NCBI GenBank assembly: GCA_039105265.1
Contig: JAPFFF010000065.1
Coordinates: forward strand, 248,001 to 312,000
Reading direction: 5' to 3'
Source of the DNA: Tritrichomonas musculus
Taxonomy: Eukaryota > Parabasalia > Tritrichomonadida > Tritrichomonadidae
DNA length: 64,000 bases
The translations under genes were made by a program, and so were the position numbers. The first letter of the stretch is position 1. Each line of letters begins with the position of its first letter. Under the pieces are notes generated by a model, which saw nothing but the letters and a program-made list of their open reading frames with translations, searched no databases and was not told where the DNA came from. Shown here piece by piece: positions 36,445 to 46,584 of the stretch.

Positions 36445-39400
36445 ATGCATTTTATTTTTCTCTTTGAAATATCTCTCTTTTTCAATGTATATTTTTTATA
36501 TATTGAAAAAGTTGATTGTGAAAAAATTTGCACTGATTATAAGTTTTTTAAGAAAACGATACTTAGAAAATGGAGTGGATTTAATGAATATTCATATCAA
36601 ATTGAAGAAAAAAAATTATTTGATTCAATTCAATCATTACTTCAAATTCCTTTGCCAAATTCTAACTTACACAACCAAAATATAACAGAAGACAATATTA
36701 TAAGAGCTTTGTTTGGAATTAAAATTTTATCTAGATATTCTTTATTATATCGAGAAGATTGCACCTTTTTTTATTACATTATTATTTCAAATTTGCCAAA
36801 ATCAATTCAAAAGAGAAAATTTCTTATCAAGCATCTTATCAAAGAAAGCCAAAACCAAGTCAACTTAGAAACAGATATTAAAAATCAAATTTTTCAATCT
36901 TCAATCACCAAGCAATATTCAATAGAATCAACTGAAAATACCCTTATTTACATTAATTTCTTACTACAATACTCTCCTGATTTTTTTTATCAAATATCAT
37001 CAGAAATATTTTCGCAACTATTCAGAATCATCCAAGAAAACGACTACAAACTTGATTTCAGCTACAATTTTCAGAAATTTACGCATTTCACAACAGATAA
37101 GAAATGTTTTTCAAATAATGCAATTGACCTTTTTCATCAAATTTTCACCAAAGAGAAAATGGTTGATTTACAGTCAATTGAAATGAGACAACTTTTTGAA
37201 TGGAAGTCGATTCAGAAAGCATTTGCGACAATTTGTGTTCTAATCGAAACAGGCAAGCATTTTGTTGGACCAAATTTCAATATAATTTATCAATTCATCA
37301 AATATAAGAAAAATTCAGATGAAGAGGTTCAATGCATAATCACTCGGATTTTGATTATTATGACTACAATTCAAGACGATATTATGAACAATGATTTATT
37401 GAATAATATATTCGAATTTGATTCTAATTTGAGTGAAATTGTGATTTGTGGAAAGCTCCAAAATCTCAAACTTTTAATTCAATTGAATCACCAAATTTTG
37501 AATACTGTCAATCAAAAAGTTATCACTGAAATTATTTTCAATTGCTTTGAGAAAAAATCAGAGATGATTTCATTTAATTGTTTGGATTTGTTAAATAGTT
37601 GTTTGTTGTTTAATGCTAAAGAAAAAGTCAATTATTTTGAAATTAATTATGAACGTTTTGATCGTTTTTTTGAGTTGAAAATTCATTTTGAATTCAATGA
37701 AATCGTCAAATTAATGTTTGAAAACAATCAAGAAAAGCTCATTAATGAGCTTTTTAATTTATTTGACAGCAATCCTCTTGATATTCTCAACTTTTTCATT
37801 AAAAACGACAGCATAAATTTCATGAAAAAAATTTCACAAAATTCAAAAGAAAATTTTTTTAAATATTTTTGTGAATTGAAAAGAAACCCAAATGAACAAA
37901 TTAGGTCACTTGTTCCTTATGCATCTCTTCAGCTATTTCCTCATCTTTTCTTTACATTTGATAATTTGTATAATATTTTGCTTTGTGACTCATCTTTGCC
38001 GATGAAGTTTTCAACTCTTCACTGCTTCAACTGCTTTTTAAATCAGGTGCAAATTGATGATTATCCAAAACTAGAAATAAATTCATTTGAAAAGATGAAA
38101 AATCTGTTTAAAAGAATTTTGAATGACGATTTATCCACAAAAAATATTCAATTTGAAATCATCGTTCTTCTTAAGAAATATTCAAATGAATTCAATTTTT
38201 ATGAAGTTTTTGAGCCATTTCTGAATTATTTTAAATCATTTTCAAAGAAGGAGGAAGTAAGCAAAGTTGTGTTTGATATTGAGAAATATTCTGTCAATCT
38301 CCGCAAATTGTCAAATCTGGCCGAATGTCTTCCATTGATAATTGAATCATTTCCGAAACTTTTTGAGAATCATATTCAATATTTTTATGAATTTTCGATT
38401 GACTTTCTTCAAGTGACGTCAAAATTTAAAGACAAGGAATATAAAAATAAAACAAAACTATCTTTTAATCAATCATTAATAACCATTTTTCAACAGAAAT
38501 ATAAAGACACAATCAAATGCTCTTTTCTGAAAGCAATTCAATTATTAGTCATGAATAATTTTATGTCAGCAAAGTCATATCTTGATGAAATCATTGAATT
38601 TTGTATCGACGATCTTTATTATGGATCAAATGAAGATGAAACATTCTATCTTTTAAGTCTCATTGAAGGATGTTTACATAAAGTTGGAATCGAAGAAGCA
38701 TTGAATTACAACAAAACGAGAAACCAAACAAACCTATTCAAAATTATATTTGACACTGGCTCCAGATTTACATCTACAACTATTCTTAAGCTAGTTTTTA
38801 GGATTCTCTCATTTATTGGTGCAAGACCGCTTCCTGAGAAAGAGATTCCGATTTATGATGTTTATGATGAAAATTATGAATTGAATGGTTTATTGCAAAA
38901 TGAAATGACCAACTATTCAAATGAAGAACGACAAGAAAACATAAGCTATATCATATGTTCCAATTCACTATTCCATATTCTTAATGATGAAGCAAAGAAA
39001 AATGTTCATTTTGCAGCACTCGAAACATTGGTCAGCAACATGGGAATCACTTTTTGCCAGAAAATCTATGATGATTTTCCCAGAGCTTTTCGATGTTATA
39101 AAAAGCTATTGCATAATATTTGTAAAGAAGAAAAGAAGAAGTTTGTTGTCTTACTTGATTCCATGTGCAATATTCAAATTAATGTAATTAAAAATTACAT
39201 TTTTGAAATGGTAAAAGCACTGATTGAACTTTGGGACTATGACTCGATAGAAATTGTCAAATCATTTTCAAGTCATTTTGAGAGTTTATTAAAACCTTAT
39301 TTAAATGATATAATTCCAATGATCCGGAACTATCCAGACATTGATGTTTCAATTGATGTATTGATTCACATTTACTTGCATTGCTTAAGAGATTCAACCG

Positions 39401-42400
39401 ATGAAAATGTTCTCAATTTTGACGTTATCTCAATTATTATTAAAATGGTTGAAAATGGCAAATATCAAGGCCTATCGGCAATTAAGAAATTATTGCCATA
39501 TATAAATAACTTGTATAAATATATTCCATCAATTGTAGAGATAAGCATTAATTGTATTAATAAGTTTAAAACAAGTGAAGAAAATCACAAATATTTGGTT
39601 TCAGCTGTCAAATTATTACACGAATTAATTTCGTATGAAAGTCCTAGTTACTCATCTTTACTAAATAATTTTAGACAAGTAATAAAGAAGACAATCCGAC
39701 CATTCATTGGTTTCACAGTTCAAATAAAAAAAGGTGATTTCCACAAGAAAAAAAAGTTACTTATTGAATGTGATTCGAATTTAAATTTGAATGAATCAGA
39801 AACAAGTTCATTGTTTTTAAGTTCAGAATTTAATATTGAATATTTCACTTCACTTTTATTCAGTATTAAAAATTATAATTTAAACAAAGTAAAATCAATT
39901 TATATTGAAAAATGGCTCAATGAAGTTGTTTTGTTTTGCATTCAAAATTCACCAATTACAATCATTCGAAATTGCTCCTCAATATCAGAAAAAGACGAAT
40001 CATTTGCACTCTCATTATTCAACATAGCATTTCATTCTTGCTACAATGAATTTTTATCATTTGGATATGAAGAAGCAGAAAATACTTCAGATGACATTTT
40101 ATCATTTTTGATTGAACTTTTGAAAGCGACAAACATTTCATCAGAAAGTCATTTAATTATTGCTAATTTAATTGAATATCTCGATCGTGAAGGAGATATA
40201 ACATTTGATTTAAGCAATTTAAATATACCAATAACAACCTTGTTTTCAAGAGAACCGACACTTTCATTGCGTTTTTCACTTCTTCATTTCGAGAGAACTT
40301 TTTCATTGTTCACAAGAATGAATAAAAAGATATCGAACTCAAGAATTGAAGATAAATTGAAAAATGCAGCGATTGATCTAGGACAAGCATACCTGAATGC
40401 AGGATCATTAGATGAATATCAATCTTTTTCTCGATTCATCACGAATCGAGTTAAAAATCTTTCACCATTGAATTCAACAGTTAAGTATCATTTACCAATC
40501 TTTGCCAACTCGATTAGTGACAATCATCATCTCAAAAAGGCGAACAATTTATTTGTTCTCAAAGATTGGAAACATTTCAATAAAGAAATTGAAAAATTTC
40601 ATTATAAAATCATTTCTCATCTCTACAAAACTGCTTCTCTAATTCAACAAAGTTGGAGTGAAAACAGAGCAAAACTCACGAATGAAATCAATAAAGAAAT
40701 TAATTTAGGATTTGAAGAAATTGTTCGAGAAGGATGTTGTCACTTTTCACAAGGCTTTTCATCAGTTCTTCAATATATAATTTATGGTCAACAGTTGATT
40801 GAACTGCAAGAAATGTTTCTTTCAAATAATCAATTGAATAACTTTCAATATAGATTCAAAAATTCTGAAAAAATATTGAATTATTTCCCTCAAATTATAT
40901 TGTTAAGAATGTCGTCAAAAAGCGACACTCAAAGTTCATTCAATGAGAAATATGAGTTGATTTCAGATTTTAGGAAATCAAATAAAATTGAGACAATGAA
41001 AACATTCTACAAATATTTTTACCCACAAAAAGCTTATGTGCCAATTGAAATTGAATATGAAATGATGTATTACAAACTCATAAATAACATTGCAAAAGAA
41101 AGTGAATTTGATTCCCTTCTTGCACGCGCTAAGAAGAAAAATAATAATGATTTGATTGAAAAGATAAAATATCAAAAATCTTTGTTTTTCACGAGAGATA
41201 AAAGCAAGCTCAAAGACATCATTTTCTTGTGTGAAGGCATCGATAACATTGAAGCTAAAAATCTTTGGAGTTTTGCCAATTTGAATCTATTTGAGACATC
41301 AAATAGAAATGATATTCAACTATTGAATAATGCGATTATCGGATTCATTGAATGTTCATTAAAAAGTGACCAAATGAGGACTTCACAAATGATGATGATT
41401 GTATCGTTATTATTTAAATATTTCAATTCAAATATTGAATCAGCCTCACAATTTCAAATTGAGTGCATTAAAGAAGAATTGATAAAAATTCCAAATCATT
41501 TCTATTTAGAAATAATAAGCCAAGTTATTTCATATATTCCGACACTTCAAGAATGTCAATTTAAAGACTACATTAATGAATTGTTATATGAAATAATGAA
41601 AGAATTTCCACAAGGTGTAATCTTTGATTATTCACTGTCACTTTTCCCAGATAACGAGATCATAAATGGTCAGTTAATTTTCTCACCATTAAATGAAGTT
41701 AAATTGAAACTTTGTCGAGAAGATTCTCTTTATAAAAGAATCTTCAACGAAAGCTTTAAATTAACAAAAAATCTTTACAAAGCAACGACTGACATTCATG
41801 TGACCATTTATGAGTTTCTTGAGAAAGTTCTGAGTTTTCTGACACAATTTGAAGAGTGTGAAATTGAAGAAGATGAAATTTCATTCTTCATTGAAAATAC
41901 ACTCGAAATATTTATAAAAGAACATCTGTTTCATTTGAAGTGTTATTACTCACAAACATATGAAAAAGAGCGATATGAACCAAATTTGATTGAGAAGACA
42001 TTTTTAGATGATTTTGAACAAGCTTTCGATGCATTTTCTTATTCAATTGAAATTTTGAAAGAAAATCTTCTAAATTACAATTTTGACAGCAAAAAGAGTG
42101 AAATAAAAATTTTGATGAATGAAGTGAAATCTCGTTTTGATGACATTTATTTATTCATTAAGTACTACAGGAAAGAAATTGACACCAGTTTATATGATCT
42201 TTCACCGAAAATTAAAGAAATGAATAATTTAAATCTTCCTGTGTTTGGCACTTATCGTTACAACGAAGAAATAATTTTCATCAAAGAAATCAATCAAGAA
42301 ATTACTATTTTTGACAGTTTGAAATATTCAAAGAAAATCACAGTTATTGGCAGTGATGGTCATTACTATTCATTTATTATGAAAATAACAGAATTTCTTG

Positions 42401-43347
42401 TTCTTGACCAAAGAATTATGATATTCAACCACTTTTTGAATCGATATTTGTTCACCAAACTCAAAACATATTCAATTACACCATTAACGTTAAAATTATG
42501 TGTTATTCAATATGTTAATGGAATGACAACCCTTAATCAAATGATTATTGATTATCGAAAGAAAGTTGGATCTCATAAATATGACGATGAAAAGTGCCTT
42601 CTTTCAATTGAGAGCAACTTTTTCAATCAAGAATTAAACAACAATAAACAACAAGAAGATGAAGAATATTGTTATCATTTGTATGACAAATTATCATTGA
42701 TTCAACATCTGGAAATCTTTCGCTATTTGAATCAAATAACGAAAGAAAGGATGAATGACCTGAGAGAATCAATTTGGTCAATTTCAACGACGAGTGAAAA
42801 ATGGTTTGAAAGCACGATTAACTATACATTGACATGCTCGGTATCATCCATTGTTGGCCATCTAATTGGCCTTGGTGATCGTAATTTGAATAGCATCATG
42901 ATCAATAAAGAAAATGGATATTTAATGCACATTGATTTTTGTGATTCATTTGAATACTCAGAAAAAGTTCCATTTCGAATGACCAGGAATCTTGTTTCTG
43001 CTTTTGGACCGTGTGGGACAGAAGGAACATTCAGTGAGAAATGTGAAGAAACATTGTCATTGATTAGAACGAACAAGGAAATAATAATGAATACAATGAA
43101 AGTATTCATCGAATTACCATTAATTGGACGCAATAGAAAAAATAAAATTCTTTCACAAATGAGAGATGATGGAATAATAAGTAAAATATTGTCAGATAAA
43201 TTTAATGGGACTGATAGAAATGTAATATCTTGTGAAGATGAAACAGAGTCATTTTCAATTCGAGATCAAGTGAAAATGCTGATTTTACAAGCATCAGATG
43301 AATATAAATTGTCCCAATCTTCTTCATATTGGTGTCCATGGATTTAA
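36445..43347 (+). CDS. TOR-like PIKK with altered catalytic loop
   Basis: 2300 residues from the first ATG at 36445. Helical solenoid (HEAT/FAT-type) over about 1900 residues, then a PI3K-related kinase domain: VIGSDGHYYSFIMK (about 1968), catalytic loop GLGDRNLNSIM (about 2145) and HIDFCDSFE (about 2163). A FATC end follows, RDQVKMLILQASDEYK then WCPWI. In TOR-type kinases the loop is GDRHxxN and the metal motif DFG; here His is Asn, the later Asn is Ser, and Gly of DFG is Cys. The catalytic Asp residues remain. No recognisable FRB domain. It is intact over almost 7 kb, so it is under selection, perhaps as a weakly active or structural PIKK. Confidence 0.88.
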   Translation: MHFIFLFEISLFFNVYFLYIEKVDCEKICTDYKFFKKTILRKWSGFNEYSYQIEEKKLFDSIQSLLQIPLPNSNLHNQNITEDNIIRALFGIKILSRYSLLYREDCTFFYYIIISNLPKSIQKRKFLIKHLIKESQNQVNLETDIKNQIFQSSITKQYSIESTENTLIYINFLLQYSPDFFYQISSEIFSQLFRIIQENDYKLDFSYNFQKFTHFTTDKKCFSNNAIDLFHQIFTKEKMVDLQSIEMRQLFEWKSIQKAFATICVLIETGKHFVGPNFNIIYQFIKYKKNSDEEVQCIITRILIIMTTIQDDIMNNDLLNNIFEFDSNLSEIVICGKLQNLKLLIQLNHQILNTVNQKVITEIIFNCFEKKSEMISFNCLDLLNSCLLFNAKEKVNYFEINYERFDRFFELKIHFEFNEIVKLMFENNQEKLINELFNLFDSNPLDILNFFIKNDSINFMKKISQNSKENFFKYFCELKRNPNEQIRSLVPYASLQLFPHLFFTFDNLYNILLCDSSLPMKFSTLHCFNCFLNQVQIDDYPKLEINSFEKMKNLFKRILNDDLSTKNIQFEIIVLLKKYSNEFNFYEVFEPFLNYFKSFSKKEEVSKVVFDIEKYSVNLRKLSNLAECLPLIIESFPKLFENHIQYFYEFSIDFLQVTSKFKDKEYKNKTKLSFNQSLITIFQQKYKDTIKCSFLKAIQLLVMNNFMSAKSYLDEIIEFCIDDLYYGSNEDETFYLLSLIEGCLHKVGIEEALNYNKTRNQTNLFKIIFDTGSRFTSTTILKLVFRILSFIGARPLPEKEIPIYDVYDENYELNGLLQNEMTNYSNEERQENISYIICSNSLFHILNDEAKKNVHFAALETLVSNMGITFCQKIYDDFPRAFRCYKKLLHNICKEEKKKFVVLLDSMCNIQINVIKNYIFEMVKALIELWDYDSIEIVKSFSSHFESLLKPYLNDIIPMIRNYPDIDVSIDVLIHIYLHCLRDSTDENVLNFDVISIIIKMVENGKYQGLSAIKKLLPYINNLYKYIPSIVEISINCINKFKTSEENHKYLVSAVKLLHELISYESPSYSSLLNNFRQVIKKTIRPFIGFTVQIKKGDFHKKKKLLIECDSNLNLNESETSSLFLSSEFNIEYFTSLLFSIKNYNLNKVKSIYIEKWLNEVVLFCIQNSPITIIRNCSSISEKDESFALSLFNIAFHSCYNEFLSFGYEEAENTSDDILSFLIELLKATNISSESHLIIANLIEYLDREGDITFDLSNLNIPITTLFSREPTLSLRFSLLHFERTFSLFTRMNKKISNSRIEDKLKNAAIDLGQAYLNAGSLDEYQSFSRFITNRVKNLSPLNSTVKYHLPIFANSISDNHHLKKANNLFVLKDWKHFNKEIEKFHYKIISHLYKTASLIQQSWSENRAKLTNEINKEINLGFEEIVREGCCHFSQGFSSVLQYIIYGQQLIELQEMFLSNNQLNNFQYRFKNSEKILNYFPQIILLRMSSKSDTQSSFNEKYELISDFRKSNKIETMKTFYKYFYPQKAYVPIEIEYEMMYYKLINNIAKESEFDSLLARAKKKNNNDLIEKIKYQKSLFFTRDKSKLKDIIFLCEGIDNIEAKNLWSFANLNLFETSNRNDIQLLNNAIIGFIECSLKSDQMRTSQMMMIVSLLFKYFNSNIESASQFQIECIKEELIKIPNHFYLEIISQVISYIPTLQECQFKDYINELLYEIMKEFPQGVIFDYSLSLFPDNEIINGQLIFSPLNEVKLKLCREDSLYKRIFNESFKLTKNLYKATTDIHVTIYEFLEKVLSFLTQFEECEIEEDEISFFIENTLEIFIKEHLFHLKCYYSQTYEKERYEPNLIEKTFLDDFEQAFDAFSYSIEILKENLLNYNFDSKKSEIKILMNEVKSRFDDIYLFIKYYRKEIDTSLYDLSPKIKEMNNLNLPVFGTYRYNEEIIFIKEINQEITIFDSLKYSKKITVIGSDGHYYSFIMKITEFLVLDQRIMIFNHFLNRYLFTKLKTYSITPLTLKLCVIQYVNGMTTLNQMIIDYRKKVGSHKYDDEKCLLSIESNFFNQELNNNKQQEDEEYCYHLYDKLSLIQHLEIFRYLNQITKERMNDLRESIWSISTTSEKWFESTINYTLTCSVSSIVGHLIGLGDRNLNSIMINKENGYLMHIDFCDSFEYSEKVPFRMTRNLVSAFGPCGTEGTFSEKCEETLSLIRTNKEIIMNTMKVFIELPLIGRNRKNKILSQMRDDGIISKILSDKFNGTDRNVISCEDETESFSIRDQVKMLILQASDEYKLSQSSSYWCPWI

Positions 43348-43548
43348 ATGAATTACACCATTAATAAATATGTTTTATAAATATAATTTTTTATTATTAT
43401 TACTAACAAAAATTAATTTTTTATTTAATAAAAATATATATTAGGTGGATATAAGTATTATAATTAGGCCTTATTTTTTTTACATCACAAATACTATAAA
43501 CGTCTTTTTAACGTATTTTTTCATAAAATAACGATTTTTTGATTTGTA
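43348..43548. other. 3' flank of the PIKK gene
   Basis: AT-rich; the PIKK stop is followed at once by A (TAAA), matching the usual trichomonad polyadenylation word. No gene seen. Confidence 0.4.
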
Positions 43549-44849
43549 GTAAAGGGAGGCCAACGAAAGCTTTCACATCTAACTCAAAGTACAGTTATAT
43601 TGGAAATTATATATTCTAATATTAATATATATATTAAAATTAATTACGAATGCATCTCATGATTACTTTTATTTTATTTTAAATAATTAGATATTTTTAT
43701 TTTTTAAAAATTGAATTAATTTGAATGAAATATAAAAATAATATTTTTCTTATTTCTCAATAATCTTCAAATATTATAAATTTAAAATCAAAATATATTT
43801 TTATATATTCATTCATAAAATAAACAATTATATTAAGAATAAAAATCATTGGATTTTTTTTATTAACATAGTAAATCATCTTAAATTAAATAACTTTTTT
43901 ACGGAATAAGATCTGAATGTTTATAATAAAACAATTTTTTGTGTTTTGAAAAGCAAAAAACAAATAAATTAAAATTTTCTTAATTGGTTGAAATTATCAT
44001 AAGACGGGAAAAATCAAATATGTTTAAAGCATTAATGGAGTATAATTGATATATATAATCAATTATTGTAATTTGGTTGCGATTTTAATTTAAATGTAAA
44101 GCTATATAAATCGCAATATGATAACAGTCAAACGAATCATGATTTTGATTTTTAATTATAAATATACTATAAGTATATAATATTTCACCTCTAATTATGG
44201 AATGAAATATTTTAATTTGATGGAACTCATGATATGAATCTCTCCATAATGTAATTATTTCAACGTTACTTTTAGAAATCAATATATTTAAATCATGTAT
44301 GTTGCATATATAGAATTTAATTACAAAATAAATCTTTTTTTGAAAGAATCAAGGCCATTTTTGTTTTTTAGATCGGCTTTATTTTGCCATTATTGAAATA
44401 AAATACATATTTCTCAATAATTTGAGTTAGGATTTAAATATTAATTATTTTATTAGTTCTATTTTTATTTTATTAATATAAATAAAGAATTAATTTATAA
44501 AAGGATGTGCCAATTTTTAGATATTTTCTTTTTAAAATGCTCTTACAAAATTTTTTGTATCAAAGGTATCTCAACGAAAAACAAAATTATTTAAAAAACG
44601 ATTGCTTAAATATTGCATATTTATATACCAAGTAATTAAAACTCATATTTAATTCAGGATATATCTCATTTTAGCAGATCGGATATTATGGATATTGATG
44701 CATTGACCAAAATAAAACAAAATATTATTAACTATATTTAATACAAATATTAAATAAATAGTTATTATTTGTAAATGTACTTATTTTAATGAGATAAATG
44801 GAAAATAATAGAAAATTTTAAATTCATTCAATTTCGTTGGCCTCCCTTT
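43549..44849. mobile_element. Possible 1.3 kb inverted-repeat element
   Basis: AAAGGGAGGCCAACGAAA at 43553-43570 has a perfect inverted copy at 44833-44850. TTTGTA stands outside both ends (43543-43548 and 44850-44855), a possible 6-base target duplication. The interior is AT-rich without a convincing gene. It may be a non-autonomous transposon. Confidence 0.45.
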
Positions 44850-44855
44850 TTTGTA

Positions 44856-45597
44856 TAGTGGTCCTAAAAAATATTGATAAGAAATTTGAGAGAAATTTTC
44901 ATGTTTCATTGAAAAAATTGAGAAAATTTATTTAAAAATAATTTGAGAGAATTTTAAAAGTTCTTTCAAATTCATTCAAATTTAATGACCTATTCATGAA
45001 TTTATGAATCAATTGTTGGTCAATCTTTTGACCTTTTATTTATTTGTTTTCTTTACCAAAAAATACAAACGAACGCTATAATTTAATCGCAAGTGGTTCT
45101 GCAATCGCACAATTTTAATAAAAGCAAAACAGCTGATGCATTAAGTATTTCGTTAAATTGCGTCAAAGCAGTAGCTAAATAGATTGATGAAGGGAGACCA
45201 GAAAAAACACAACCTTGCCGACCACAAATATTAACAAATGAAATCAAGTATTTCATATGCGTTAAAGCAATAATGTTTCCTGAAATCCCTGGAGCTGAAA
45301 TGGCAAATGTTTCCTGAACACAAATTTTATTCTTTATATGGAATAATCTAAGTTTAGCAACAAACAATTCTTTGATTGATTCTTTTCCAAAGAAATTGAA
45401 ACAATGCCTCGAAGTGCAAGGCAATCAAGTATGATTTTAATTTTAATTTTTAATAAAAAATCAACTTTTTCAATTGCCGAAAAAATATTGATAAGAAATT
45501 TAACTTTTTAAATTAAAAATTTTAAAAATAAAATAACTTTTGTTAACGACGATTAACTATTGAATTCATTTCTTATCAATATTTTTTAGGAACACTA
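44856..45597 (+). mobile_element. Tc1/mariner-like deletion element, copy 2
   Basis: 742 bases, almost identical to copy 1 at 26728-27470, with the same ends (TAGTGGTCC and GGAACACTA), TA on both sides and the same broken transposase-like frame with stops at the same places. Shared stops mean both copies derive from an already dead source moved in trans. It sits directly against the right end of the 1.3 kb inverted-repeat element. Confidence 0.85.
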
Positions 45598-45599
45598 TA

Positions 45600-46584
45600 G
45601 TATCAATGAAACTTTTTGAATACGAATAAATTTTTTTTTATTTTATGAAGAATCAAAAATAATATTATTTAATTTGAAAAACATTTTACTATTTTATCTT
45701 TTTATTTTTAAATTATTTAAAACATTTTTAATATAAAAAAAGAATTGTAGATCAAGATAAAAATAAAAAACTAATACCGAGAAAATAACGTATTTACAAT
45801 TGTAATTTTTAAACGGACATTTGTATACAATTGTAAATACAAAAACCAAGGCTTAATTATAATAATTATTTAAGTACACTCGTGAAATATTTAATTCTAA
45901 TTTTGTTCTTACTTATATTTAAAAGATTCAAATGAACAATTTAAAACCATTTTTTAAAAAAGTAATTTATTTGAGAAATAGATAATTTATTTAAAAAATT
46001 GAATTAAAAATAATCAGAAAAATTGACTTACTTTGTTCGAAATGAGATTTTTATAGATATTAAATGTATGAGAGTTTTGGGATTCATTGAATATTTTTTC
46101 AAACTTTGATATCAAATATTTATTGATTTATAATCAATTCAAAATTCATCTCACTGAATCAACATGTCAGCATTAAAAAGTGATGTAAATTTAGATTTAA
46201 GCAATTTATTACCAAAATTCATTAAAAAATGTGCATATACTCAATATATTTGACTTTTATTATATATCTCGATCTTTATTATTTTTTGAAAAAATGAACC
46301 GAACTTTACAACATTTTGTCAATTTTAAAAAGCAAAAAAAGACTTTTTCAATGCTTTTGTATCGACTTGTGAAGAATTTTATAACTCGAAAACTGGAAAA
46401 TATTGATCACTATTCTTTATAATATGTGCTATATCAAATTCAAATGATTTTGTTGAAATCATTTTTTTGACTAACTCTGTTTACTTAAATATTTTCAAAA
46501 AGTTTGTTTTAAAAAGTTTAAAAAAATAGAAAATAAAACATAAAAAATAAAAAAGTTTATTAGTAAAGTTAATTAAAAATCAAT
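45600..46584. other. AT-rich spacer
   Basis: No gene recognised. An inverted repeat GTATTTACAATTGTA / TACAATTGTAAATAC lies near 45789-45842. Confidence 0.5.

Noticed and set aside
46231-46422. 63-codon plus-strand frame after the spacer
   Set aside because: No ATG context, no motif; chance frame in AT-rich DNA.
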